NCBI RefSeq assembly: GCF_047777955.1
Contig: NZ_CP180537.1
Location: 1,674,001 to 1,738,000, forward strand
Source of the DNA: Didemnitutus sp047777955
GTDB taxonomy: Bacteria > Verrucomicrobiota > Verrucomicrobiia > Opitutales > Opitutaceae
Reading direction: 5' to 3'
DNA: 64,000 nucleotides
Shown: piece after piece, positions 16,374 to 24,089 of the stretch
Layout of the letters: every line of letters begins with the position of its first letter
Numbering within the stretch: position 1 is the first letter of the stretch
Program-made: the position numbers and the translations under genes
Notes under the pieces: model-generated
Told to the model about the DNA's origin: nothing
The model's input: the letters and a program-made list of their open reading frames with translations, nothing else
The model's database searches: none

Positions 16374-17420
16374 ATGCTGCACCACACCTTTTGCGCCGGA
16401 CGCCGGGTCGCCCGGTTGTCCGCCCTCTTCCTCGCTGTCGCGCTGGCCACGCTCGCGTCGGCCCAGACCAAGCCGCTGGCGCCGCCCGCCGGCGTGCCGG
16501 CGAAGGACGAGTTCTCGCGACGGGTGCAGCTGGCGCCGTTCGTCGTGCGCGGGCAGCAGCTGTCGGTGTCGATCCACGCGCGCTCCGGCAGCGACCGGCG
16601 CTACGCGGAGGGTTTCGCCGAGGAGGTGCTGAAGGTCGTCTACGAGAGCGGCCTCACCTCGTCGCCCGGCAAGGGGCTCGTCATCATCGGCCAGAAGGGC
16701 GAGCCGCACCCGATCCGTTTCTTCCGGCAATTCCTCGCCCTGGCCGACGCGGGCAAGCTCGACCCCGCCGTCGCCGCGCGCGGGCCGGAGCTGTTCAAGA
16801 TGCTCGACCACTGGGAGCACAGTTCCGACCAGGGACGCTCGGCCGGCGAGAAACAGGGCGGCAAGGTCGACCTCGAGTTCGAGAAGATCGTCACCGCCCT
16901 CCCGCTGCCGCTCGAGGGCATCGGCGCGCAGCTCTACCAGCTGGCGTGGTTCGAGAAATTCGACGACGCCCGGGTCGAGGCGAAGCTGCGCGCCCTGCGC
17001 GCGGCCGATTTGGAGCGCGATCTCTTCGCGCATTACGACTGGGTCTTCTACCTGCCGCCGAAGCGCGCGTTCGACCACGTGCTGGACGAGATCATCGCCG
17101 AGGCGCTGAAGGAGGACGACGTCGGCTTCGTCGGCCGGGTGGCCGTGAAGGGCGCCATGCTCGTGGTGAAGCCGAAGATCCGGCAGGCGATCGAGGGATT
17201 GCGCCAGGGCATGCTGCTGCAGGCGGTCGCGCAGGCGCGCACGAAGTTCAGCGACGAGCAGGTGTCCGCCCTGATGAGCGCCTACGTCGAAGAATTGATG
17301 CCGGAGGAGCGGAAATCCTCCGCGCCGGAGCACGAGCGCGCGGTGCAGGCCGTGCAGGCGAAGCTGAAGCGCTGGCAGGAGCAGGCCGCGGCCGCCCCGG
17401 CGCCGGAGCCGGAGAAATAA
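16374..17420 (+). CDS. Hypothetical secreted protein
   Basis: 348 residues with signal peptide (LSALFLAVALATLASAQ). The mature protein is alpha-helical and charged, with blocks such as SIHARSGSDRRYAEGFAEE, YDWVFYLPPKRAFDHVLDEI and a C-terminal coil AVQAVQAKLKRWQEQ. No family recognised. It diverges from the lipoprotein gene and ends against a terminator shared with the next minus-strand gene. Confidence 0.7.
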   Translation: MLHHTFCAGRRVARLSALFLAVALATLASAQTKPLAPPAGVPAKDEFSRRVQLAPFVVRGQQLSVSIHARSGSDRRYAEGFAEEVLKVVYESGLTSSPGKGLVIIGQKGEPHPIRFFRQFLALADAGKLDPAVAARGPELFKMLDHWEHSSDQGRSAGEKQGGKVDLEFEKIVTALPLPLEGIGAQLYQLAWFEKFDDARVEAKLRALRAADLERDLFAHYDWVFYLPPKRAFDHVLDEIIAEALKEDDVGFVGRVAVKGAMLVVKPKIRQAIEGLRQGMLLQAVAQARTKFSDEQVSALMSAYVEELMPEERKSSAPEHERAVQAVQAKLKRWQEQAAAAPAPEPEK

Positions 17421-17422
17421 GC

Positions 17423-17446
17423 GCGCCCGGGGAGGTCCCCGGGCGC
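17423..17446. terminator. Hairpin between convergent genes
   Basis: GCGCCCGGGG-AGGT-CCCCGGGCGC is a perfect 10-bp stem 2 bp after the plus-strand stop. No T-tract on either side. Confidence 0.5.
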
Positions 17447-17489
17447 AGAGGAAACGAGCGCGTCCGCGCGCGCGGCGCGGTGCGGCGGC

Positions 17490-18056
17490 TCAGGTCGCGG
17501 GCGTGATGGTCCCGGCGAAGCCCGTGTCGCTCAATCCGTCGATCACGCCGTTGCCGACGTAGCCCGCCGGAGTGAAAATGCCGCCGGCCGCCCAGCTGAC
17601 GTTGGCGAACAGGCCGGGATGGCCGGCCGCCGTCGTCGGCAGGCCGATGCAGGCGTGGTCGAGGAACCAGAAGGTGATCCAGTCCGGCTGCGTGGCGTGC
17701 GTCTGGAGCAGGAGGTCGAACGCGATCGAGGTCGTGCCGGGCATGACGGCGGCGAGGACCTGCGGCGGCGGTGTCTGGGGCCAGCATTGCATGACGATGC
17801 CCTGCGCGATGCTACCGGAGGAGCCGTGGTTGAACCACAGGTTGTTGAGTCCGCCGCCGCCACCGAAGGTGAAGTTGGCCAGGCGGGCGACCGCCTGCGG
17901 GCTGCCGTTCGCGCCGAGGATGACCTGGAAGTAGAGCGGCGGCACATTCTTCACGAACGTCGGGTCGACGGTGAGATTGACCTTGTAGCGGGCGATGAAC
18001 GGCGGCGTGGCGGCGGTGGAGCCGGAGGCGGCGAGGGGCGCGGGAGCGGTGGACAT
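17490..18056 (-). CDS. Hypothetical protein
   Basis: 188 residues, no signal peptide, rich in Gly, Phe, Asn and Thr, and probably all-beta: KVNLTVDPTFVKNVPPLYFQ, NFTFGGGGGLNNLWFNHGSS, WITFWFLDHACIGLPTT. Family unknown. The ATG was chosen where the composition becomes protein-like; the long open frame upstream is a shadow of the divergent gene. Confidence 0.62.
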   Translation of the reverse strand: MSTAPAPLAASGSTAATPPFIARYKVNLTVDPTFVKNVPPLYFQVILGANGSPQAVARLANFTFGGGGGLNNLWFNHGSSGSIAQGIVMQCWPQTPPPQVLAAVMPGTTSIAFDLLLQTHATQPDWITFWFLDHACIGLPTTAAGHPGLFANVSWAAGGIFTPAGYVGNGVIDGLSDTGFAGTITPAT

Positions 18057-18257
18057 GGGGCGGAGGGGTGGGAGGTTGGTGATGATGAAGCGGTGATGTT
18101 CACCGCGCCTCCCCATGCGCGTTTCGCCGCGCAAAGGGGACACGCGCGCGTTTTCGCCCTCGCGCGGCCGGCTGTCGGCCGGAGACGGAAAAACTTTAGG
18201 ACTTTCTGCGAAAATTTTGTCGCGGTCGGGCCCGGGTTGGTTAGCTCTGACGTCGTC

Positions 18258-19022
18258 GTGCGTAACCATCGCCCAAGCATCCTCTTGCTCGTGACCGCCC
18301 TCGGCGTCGTCGGGCTGGCCGGGTGGGCTTGGAAAGCCGGGCGGACCGCGGCCATCGCGCCCTCGGCCGCCGCGCTCGCCGTGCCGGCGGATCGCATCGT
18401 CCGGTTCGAGACGCCCGACGCCTCGTCCGCCGCCGCGGAGCCCGTCGTCGCCGCGCGCGGGGAGTCGCGCGTGGAGGAATTGACGGCGGCGGAGAGCACG
18501 CTGTTCGCCACGACGTGCGACCTGCACCTGCTCGCGGCCGACACGGAGATCGATTTGACCACCAAGCAATGGTCCGTGCTCGCCGAGATCGTCGTGCAGG
18601 CCCAGGCCGTGCGGCACAATTACGAGGCCAAGATCGCCGTCGCGACGGAGATCGCGCCCGGCCGCTACCGGGTGGAGATTCCCGCCTACGCTGCCGCCGG
18701 CGACGAGCTGCGCCGGCAATTCCTGGCCGACTTGAAGGCCGGGCTCGGCGCGGAAGGCGCCGCCGAGGTCATGGAGAAGCTCGGCCGCCAGCTCGAGGGG
18801 CGTTTCGCCGGCTTCGGCGTGGGCACGCAGACGCTCGAGATCACGGGCGACCCGGCGCACGCGCCGGCCGACGTGCAAGTGGCGCGCACCGCGCGCTACT
18901 GGAACAGCGTCGACGGCGCCGAGCGCGTGACGACGCGCCGCGAAGTGACTTTCCCCGCCAGCGAGGACCCGACCGGCGACAACTGGAACGCCCTGCTGGC
19001 GCTGATCAGCACCGCGAGCTGA
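18258..19022 (+). CDS. Hypothetical membrane-anchored protein
   Basis: 254 residues from a GTG. One N-terminal hydrophobic segment (SILLLVTALGVVGLAGWAWK) makes it an anchored or exported protein. The rest is acidic/alanine-rich with no recognised domain; VMEKLGRQLEGRFAGFG suggests an amphipathic helix. It diverges from the 17490 gene across ~200 bp. The start is uncertain because the frame stays open upstream. Confidence 0.62.
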   Translation: MRNHRPSILLLVTALGVVGLAGWAWKAGRTAAIAPSAAALAVPADRIVRFETPDASSAAAEPVVAARGESRVEELTAAESTLFATTCDLHLLAADTEIDLTTKQWSVLAEIVVQAQAVRHNYEAKIAVATEIAPGRYRVEIPAYAAAGDELRRQFLADLKAGLGAEGAAEVMEKLGRQLEGRFAGFGVGTQTLEITGDPAHAPADVQVARTARYWNSVDGAERVTTRREVTFPASEDPTGDNWNALLALISTAS

Positions 19023-19037
19023 GCGGATTGCCGCGGG

Positions 19038-19178
19038 TCATTTCCACCGGAAACGGATGCCGCGCCGCCAGTCGATGCGCCCGGGCGCGCGGCTGATCTT
19101 CCAGACGCGATAGCCGATCCAGCCGAGCGTGACCGCTCCGGCGACGAGCACGGACTTCGGGATGTCGCCGAGATTCAT
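19038..19178 (-). CDS. Small 46-residue membrane protein
   Basis: A short gene with a clean start and stop: one hydrophobic helix (SVLVAGAVTLGWIGYRVW) followed by a basic tail with IDWRRGIRFRWK. It lies 15 bp downstream of the minus-strand lipoprotein gene, with the same orientation, so probably co-transcribed. Function unknown. Confidence 0.55.
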   Translation of the reverse strand: MNLGDIPKSVLVAGAVTLGWIGYRVWKISRAPGRIDWRRGIRFRWK

Positions 19179-19193
19179 CAGCGGCGCGCCGCG

Positions 19194-19535
19194 TCAGCGT
19201 TTTGCCGCCGTGCGGTAGTCCGCGAGGTAGGCTTCCAGATCGGCCTGGGCTTGGCGGCGCTCGTATTCGTAGGCGGTCGGCTCCTGGCTGGCGACCGGAG
19301 CGCGGGCAAACCACTCGCGCGAGGCGCGGCCCGCGGCGGCCTCGCGGCTCATGCCGGTCGCCGTGAGTTCGTTCACGCGCTGGTCGATGTAGGTGGCGCG
19401 TGCGTTCTGGTCGGAGAAACTGCCGGGCACGTCGCGGAAGCGCGGCTTGGCCCGAGCCGATCGTTGGGAAGCGCAACCGGCCGCCAAAACCATCACCGCG
19501 GCCGCGAGGAGGAGTAACACTCGGCGGGCTTGCAT
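19194..19535 (-). CDS. Small lipoprotein
   Basis: 113 residues; MQARRVLLLLAAAVMVLAAG plus Cys21 is a textbook lipoprotein signal with LAAGC lipobox. The mature part is charged and helical (RATYIDQRVNELTATGMSRE). No family recognised. It is transcribed towards the 46-residue gene. Confidence 0.72.
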   Translation of the reverse strand: MQARRVLLLLAAAVMVLAAGCASQRSARAKPRFRDVPGSFSDQNARATYIDQRVNELTATGMSREAAAGRASREWFARAPVASQEPTAYEYERRQAQADLEAYLADYRTAAKR

Positions 19536-19602
19536 GACCACACGCTGCACCGACCGGTCGAGAGCGTCAACGCCGCGTGCGCCGCGCTCCGGGAGAGCGG
19601 CG

Positions 19603-19689
19603 CCGGTAGGGGCGCTTGTCCCAAGCGCCCTGGGCGTGAGTTGCGGGCGGTGCGCACGAAGGGCGGTTGGGGACAACCGCCCCTACCGG
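19603..19689. repeat. GGTAGGGGCG dispersed palindromic repeat (copy 1)
   Basis: GGTAGGGGCGCTTGTCCC begins the copy and GGGGACAACCGCCCCTACC ends it in inverted orientation, each end able to form its own hairpin (CGCTTG..CAAGCG and GCGGTTG..CAACCGC). Further copies are at 21181-21432, 22886, 27674 and 31841. Confidence 0.75.
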
Positions 19690-19777
19690 GTGGCGTGAGC
19701 GAGGTTGGCGGGAGGGCGGACGTTTTTGAGGCGGCGGGTGGGACGGCTGAGCGGTCGGGGGCGAGCGCGGCGGCGGC

Positions 19778-20755
19778 TCACTTCGCGGGCAACGGGCCGA
19801 CGCCGGCCGACGTGCGGACCACGGGTTGGATCGTGCCGTCGGGATTGAAGTGCAGGTATTCGGCGCAGATGCGGCGCTGGCGCTTCTGCGGACAGGGCGA
19901 GCTCTCGTCGAGCAGCCAGCGGTGATAAAAGAGGATCCAGCGACCCTGGAACTCGACGATCGAGTGGTGATTGTTGCTCTCGTTCTCCTGCTCCATGAAC
20001 ACGCCGCGGTATTTCCAGGGGCCGAGCGGCGACGTCGAGGTGTAGTAACTGAGGGTGCGGAGATTCTCGGGCATCGTGTAGTAATAGAGGCCGTTCCGCT
20101 TGAAAACCCACGGGCCTTCCATCTTCGGCTGGTAGCCGCCCATGTCCATTTTCCTGAAACCTTTGATGCTGCGCATGTCGTCGGCCATCTCCGCGACGAG
20201 CCAGTCGGGATGCGAGGGGAAGTAGAGGTAGGCCTTGCCGTCGTCGTCGACGAAGAGGCACGGATCGTTCGCGTAGGGCTTCGTCCAGAGCGGCGCGCCG
20301 ATCATGTCCTTGAACGGTCCGGTCGGCGAATCGCTCTCGGCGATGCCGATGCCCATCCACTTGGTGCTGTTCTTCGGGTTGGCGCGGTCCTTCACGCCCG
20401 TGCCGGCGGGGAAGACGAAATAGTATTTCCCGTTCTTGTAGGCGGCGTCGGGTGCCCAGGCATAATTGTCGGCCCACTGGAGATCCTTGACCGAGAAACA
20501 GGCGCCGTGGTCGGTCCAATGGACGAGATCGGCGGAGGAGAAGACATGCCAGTCCTTCATCCAGAAGTCCGGCTGACATTCCTCGTCGTGCGAGGCGTAG
20601 AGATACATCCGCCCGTCGGCCCAGACGTGTCCGGACGGATCGGCGGTCTTGATGGCGCTGCCGAAGTCGAGGGGGTTGGCGGCGGAAGCCGTCGCGGCCA
20701 GCGCCAGCGAGAGAAGGGGAACGGCCAGGGTCAGGCAGGGGCGGCGGCGGGGCAT
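19778..20755 (-). CDS. GH43 family glycoside hydrolase, secreted
   Basis: 325 residues with signal peptide (CLTLAVPLLSLALAATASA). The five-bladed propeller residues are visible: base Asp in IKTADPSGHVWADG (about residue 38), pKa-tuning Asp in KPYANDPCLFVDDDG (about 163) and acid Glu in QPKMEGPWVFKRNG (about 211). Such enzymes cleave arabinofuranosyl or xylosyl units from plant cell-wall polymers by inversion. With the GH39 and GH127 genes it supports a hemicellulose-using lifestyle. Confidence 0.9.
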   Translation of the reverse strand: MPRRRPCLTLAVPLLSLALAATASAANPLDFGSAIKTADPSGHVWADGRMYLYASHDEECQPDFWMKDWHVFSSADLVHWTDHGACFSVKDLQWADNYAWAPDAAYKNGKYYFVFPAGTGVKDRANPKNSTKWMGIGIAESDSPTGPFKDMIGAPLWTKPYANDPCLFVDDDGKAYLYFPSHPDWLVAEMADDMRSIKGFRKMDMGGYQPKMEGPWVFKRNGLYYYTMPENLRTLSYYTSTSPLGPWKYRGVFMEQENESNNHHSIVEFQGRWILFYHRWLLDESSPCPQKRQRRICAEYLHFNPDGTIQPVVRTSAGVGPLPAK

Positions 20756-20887
20756 GCGGAGAGGTTTTACGCGGGGATGGGGCGGAGCCGAGCGCTGAAT
20801 TCAGGCGGCGGAGCGCGTCGGCGGAGCCGAAAGGGTGACGCTGGGACCTCGTAGGCTCGACTTTCGAGCCGCGAGAGAGGCTCGCGC

Positions 20888-21098
20888 ATTTACAAACCTC
20901 AGGTTTCGAGCCGCGAAGGTCAGCCTGGAAGATCAAATGCTCAGCATTTCATTTACAAAGCTCAGCCTGGAAGATGAAAACCCGGGCATTTCATTTACAA
21001 AGCTGAGTCTACGAGATCAAAACCTCACCCTTTCATTTACAAACCTGAGCCTACGAGATGAAATCCTCAGGTTTTCATTTACAAAGTTGAGTCTGCGA
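20888..21098. repeat. 42-bp tandem repeat array
   Basis: ATTTACAAA recurs at 20951, 20993, 21035 and 21077, exactly 42 bp apart, with a first copy at 20888 (63 bp before). Between them the sequence varies around AGCCTACGAGATGAAAACC. Units are a multiple of three and stop-free on the plus strand, encoding repeated SFTKLSLRDENL-like peptides in an open frame of 124 codons, but no credible protein surrounds them. The region is much more AT-rich than its neighbours. Confidence 0.8.
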
Positions 21099-21180
21099 GC
21101 AGCCCGCAGGGGCCCCAGCGCGGGCCAAAGCCCGTTATGCGCAGCCAGATACGCCGGCCGGGGCGTTCGCCCGCCGCCGA

Positions 21181-21432
21181 GCGCCCTTTTGTTCGCCATG
21201 CGGGCGTGACGCGAAGGGCGGTTGGGACAACCGCCCCTACCGGGAGGCGTTCGCGCGGGTTTCAGGCGCGGAACGAGGACGTATTGCCTGGCGCAGCGCG
21301 TCCGCGATCCGGGGAACGAGGCCGTGAAGGTAGGGGCGCTTGTCCCCAAGCGCCCTTTCGTCCGCCATGCGGCCGTGACGTCGAGGGCGGTTGGGGACAA
21401 CCGCCCCTACCGGGAGATGCTCGCGCGGGTTT
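21181..21432. repeat. GGTAGGGGCG dispersed repeat, two tandem copies
   Basis: Two direct copies of ~82 bp (21181-21262 and 21350-21432), close to 90% identical, each contain GGGCGGTTGGG(G)ACAACCGCCCCTACC. An inverted GGTAGGGGCGCTTGTCCCC end precedes the second (from 21329). The tract fills the gap between GH43 and the Cys-cluster gene. With the tandem array it accounts for almost all of 20756-21461. Confidence 0.75.
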
Positions 21433-21461
21433 AGTCGCGGAGCTTGCCCTCGCCGCGCCGG

Positions 21462-22025
21462 ATGCCGGATGCTGCGGGGCCCTTGACGCCCACCGAACAA
21501 CTTTGCCTGGCCTGCGGACTGTGTTGCGACGGCACGCTCTTCGACGGCGTGCAACTCGAGCCCGGGGACGATGCCGCGCACTTGAAGGCGCTCGGCCTGC
21601 CGGTGACGACCTATCGCGGGCGGAAGCCGGTCTCGCGTTTCCCGCAGCCCTGCGCCGCCCTGTGCGCGGACCGCACCTGCCGGCTCTACGCCGACCGGCC
21701 GAAGCAATGCCGCACGTTCGAGTGCAAGCTGTTCAAGCAGCTCCACGCGGGCGAAACCGATCTCCCCGCGGCCCTGCGCCTCGTCGCCAAGACCCGCCGC
21801 GTCGCCGACCAGGCGCGCCGGCTCCTGCGCCGGTTGAAGGACATCGAGGAGCAGCGCTCGCTCGGCGAGCGGTTTCACCGGATGGACGACCGCCTGCGCG
21901 CCGACACCTCCGATCCGGCCGCGCTGGCGCTCTTCGCCGACCTGAGCCTCGCCATCCACCGGCTGAAGCTCCTCGCGCACGAGCGCTTCTACACCCGCGC
22001 GGAGAAGACGAGCCTGGCGGAGTGA
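21462..22025 (+). CDS. YkgJ-family cysteine-cluster protein
   Basis: 187 residues. Cysteines in LCLACGLCCDGTLF near the start and in CADRTCRLYADRPKQCRTFE downstream match the YkgJ/UPF0153 pattern of putative zinc or iron-sulfur-binding proteins. The C-terminal half is helical and charged. The ATG at 21462 gives the shorter form; a TTG 18 bp upstream is possible. Function of the family is unknown. Confidence 0.82.
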   Translation: MPDAAGPLTPTEQLCLACGLCCDGTLFDGVQLEPGDDAAHLKALGLPVTTYRGRKPVSRFPQPCAALCADRTCRLYADRPKQCRTFECKLFKQLHAGETDLPAALRLVAKTRRVADQARRLLRRLKDIEEQRSLGERFHRMDDRLRADTSDPAALALFADLSLAIHRLKLLAHERFYTRAEKTSLAE

Positions 22026-22043
22026 GAGGTCCGGGACGGAGTT

Positions 22044-22100
22044 GCCCGCTAATCACGCGAATGAACCCGAATTTGCGGAGATTCGCGTCAATTCGCGGGC
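22044..22100. repeat. Dyad element of GCGAAT/ATTCGCG units
   Basis: GCCCGCTAATCACGCGAAT and ATTCGCGTCAATTCGCGGGC are imperfect inverted copies either side of a short AT-rich centre. It lies 19 bp downstream of the Cys-cluster gene and is a member of the same general class of intergenic palindromes. Confidence 0.55.
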
Positions 22101-22225
22101 ACTTCCGTCTGCTGAGTATTTGGACTCACGGGTCGCGGCGTGCTGAGCGACAGCCGGGATCGAACCGAAGAGCCGAGAACGGTTAAGTTCGCTTTTCGGC
22201 CGCGGGGGCCCGCAATGGCGACCGC

Positions 22226-22816
22226 ATGAAGATCAAATCGGCCACCTTCGAACTCAGCGCCCCCAGCCTCGCCGCGTGTCCGCGGCGGCCGTTGCCGGAG
22301 TTCGCCTTCATCGGCCGCTCGAATGTCGGCAAATCGTCGCTGATCAACCTGCTGGCGGAGAAGCGCGACCTCGCGAAGGTCTCCGACCTGCCGGGCAAGA
22401 CGCGCCTGATGAATTTCTTCACCTTCAACGCGACCTGGCGCCTCGTCGACCTGCCCGGCTACGGCTACGCCCACGTCTCGAAGCAGGAGCGCGCGACGTT
22501 CAACGAGGCCGTGGCGGATTTCCTCACCGGCCGCGAAACGCTCCGGCACACCTACGTGCTGATCGATTCGCGCCTCCCCCCGCAGGGCATCGACGTCGAC
22601 TTCCTCGCGTGGCTCGGCGACGAGCGCGTGCCGTTCTCCCTGGTCTTCACGAAGGCGGACAAGCAGTCGAAATCCGCCACGCACACCGCCATCGACCGTT
22701 TCCGCCAGGCCGCGCTGCGCGACCAACCCGCCGAACCCACGATCTTCATCACATCCTCGAAAACGAAGGACGGCCGCGGCGATCTGCTGCAGCACATCGC
22801 GTCGCTACTCGACTGA
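22226..22816 (+). CDS. engB: Ribosome biogenesis GTPase EngB (YihA/YsxC)
   Basis: 196 residues, standard length. All GTPase motifs are present: G1 IGRSNVGKSSL, G2 region PGKTRLMNFF, G3 LVDLPGYGYA, G4 VFTKADK, G5 ITSSKT. Essential GTPase acting in large-subunit assembly in the cytoplasm. The ATG gives the canonical N-terminus. Confidence 0.96.
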   Translation: MKIKSATFELSAPSLAACPRRPLPEFAFIGRSNVGKSSLINLLAEKRDLAKVSDLPGKTRLMNFFTFNATWRLVDLPGYGYAHVSKQERATFNEAVADFLTGRETLRHTYVLIDSRLPPQGIDVDFLAWLGDERVPFSLVFTKADKQSKSATHTAIDRFRQAALRDQPAEPTIFITSSKTKDGRGDLLQHIASLLD

Positions 22817-22885
22817 CGGGGTCCGCCGGAGCCGGCGATCGGCGTAAGCGTTGTGTCGCCACGGTTCACGCGTCGAATCGGCCCC

Positions 22886-22912
22886 GGTAGGGGCGGTTGC
22901 CCTCAACCGCCC
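22886..22912. repeat. GGTAGGGGCG dispersed repeat (half copy)
   Basis: GGTAGGGGCGGTTG then CCCT then CAACCGCCC forms a hairpin 70 bp downstream of engB; the position would suit 3'-end formation. Confidence 0.65.
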
Positions 22913-22934
22913 TTGGCCGCGCCCGATCCAGTGG

Positions 22935-22963
22935 GCCCACGGAAAACACGGAAGACACGGAAT
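22935..22963. repeat. ACACGGAA dispersed repeat
   Basis: GCCCACGGAAAACACGGAAG followed by ACACGGAAT. An inverted counterpart (GTGTTCCGTGTCTTCCGTGG) lies at 27522-27541. Confidence 0.6.
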
Positions 22964-23061
22964 GAGCGGGCCACAAGAAGGCGCCCGAAGGCGCAAAAAG
23001 TCGGAACGCTGCGCTGGGTGATCTTTCGTGCCGCTTTGTAGCTGAACCTCCGATGGGTAGG

Positions 23062-23113
23062 CTTCCGTGTATTCCGTGTGTGGCGGACTGTCGCTTCGCT
23101 CGAGACCGTGGGC
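23062..23113. repeat. 52-bp repeat, left copy
   Basis: A 52-bp block running from CTTCCGTGTATTCCGTGTG to GCTCGAGACCGTGGGC. It recurs in inverted orientation at 27390-27441 with 51 of 52 bases identical. It abuts the stop of the LOG-like gene, on its downstream side. Confidence 0.8.
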
Positions 23114-23625
23114 TAAACCAATCCGAGCTTCGCCAGCTGCGCTTCCAGCTCCGCGATCGAACTCCACGGGAGGATGGGGGAGTTTTTCCGCTCGTCCGGC
23201 GGATCGCGCTCGAGCGAATCGGACCAGCCGCCGCAGCCGGTGAGCGGCAACAGCGGACGCTTGTGCAGCCACGCGAGACAAACCTCGGATTTCGTCCCCG
23301 CGCGCCCGCCGATCACGAGACAGGCGTCGCCCGCGAGCGCCATGAGGAGGTTGCGCGCATCGCCCATGCCGCACGGGATGAGCACGGAGCACGGCCAATC
23401 CTTCACGCCGATGTCGTCGTGCGGAACGATGGACACCACCGTCCCGCCCGCCGCCAGCGCCCGCTCCGCCGCGACGCGCGTCGCCGGCGCGCCGCACCCG
23501 CTGACGACCGTCACCCCGCGCCGCGCGAGCATTTCGCCGGCTGCGCCGGCCAGTTCGTAGGCACGAGAGCCCGGTTCCGCACTGCCAAGGATACAGACCT
23601 GCGGGGCGCGTTTCGATGGGGTCAT
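23113..23625 (-). CDS. LOG-like (TIGR00725/SLOG-type) nucleotide-binding protein
   Basis: 170 residues. VCILGSAEPGSRAYELAGAA (Rossmann start), GVTVVSGCGAPATRVAAERA, and CLVIGGRAGTKSEVCLAWLH match the TIGR00725/LDcluster4 family, related to the cytokinin-activating LOG and lysine-decarboxylase-like proteins. Members are often nucleotide- or cofactor-binding and some SLOG families act as sensors in defence systems; this subgroup's substrate is unknown. The usual GGxGTxxE motif appears here as GGRAGTKSE, so the ligand site is kept. Confidence 0.82.
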   Translation of the reverse strand: MTPSKRAPQVCILGSAEPGSRAYELAGAAGEMLARRGVTVVSGCGAPATRVAAERALAAGGTVVSIVPHDDIGVKDWPCSVLIPCGMGDARNLLMALAGDACLVIGGRAGTKSEVCLAWLHKRPLLPLTGCGGWSDSLERDPPDERKNSPILPWSSIAELEAQLAKLGLV

Positions 23626-23730
23626 GCGTCGCAGGCTGGAGCGAGGCGCGGAGGCGACAAGGGAATAGCGTTACGCTGGGCCGAAGGGCGAAACAGACGC
23701 GCGAAGGCAGCGCGTCATGCATGATGAACC

Positions 23731-23955
23731 TTATCGTTTCCGGGAAGCAGCGATGGCGGCCCGAAATTGTTGATCGGTGAGACCGGCGGCAGGATTAGCG
23801 TCGAGATCAGCATCGCGCCGCGCCGCCTCGGCGACGCCGTCATCGGCGTCCGCGAGCACCGGCGGCAAAGAGGCCAGCAAGCGCGTGACCAACGCGGCTC
23901 GCTCGGCTTCCGACAACTGTCCGGCCTGTAGCCCCAATTTTTGTAGGCGGGTCAT
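23731..23955 (-). CDS. Addiction-module antitoxin-like protein (orphan)
   Basis: 74 residues. LSEAERAALVTRLLASLPP followed by VAEAARRDADLDANPAAGLT fits the putative addiction-module component family, RelE/ParE-type antitoxins. No toxin frame follows on the minus strand; the next 100 bp have no toxin-like frame, so the partner was lost or acts from elsewhere. Confidence 0.75.
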   Translation of the reverse strand: MTRLQKLGLQAGQLSEAERAALVTRLLASLPPVLADADDGVAEAARRDADLDANPAAGLTDQQFRAAIAASRKR

Positions 23956-24089
23956 GGGTGAAAATCACGTCGGCTGCTTCACAGGGCAGCCATCGCTAGC
24001 AAACAATCATGGCGACGCAATGAGTTATACAGAAGCGAAAATGCAGTCGAGTGGTGACGAGTCGAGTCGCTTGTGTTTATTTCGCGATT

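Noticed and set aside
20888..21098. CRISPR array
   Set aside because: Units are head-to-tail without constant repeat plus unique spacer of the usual sizes, and no cas gene is present.
20835..21209. Protein-coding gene of 124 codons over the 42-bp repeats
   Set aside because: Only the repeats give it an open frame; flanks are Arg/Pro-rich and run into another repeat family.
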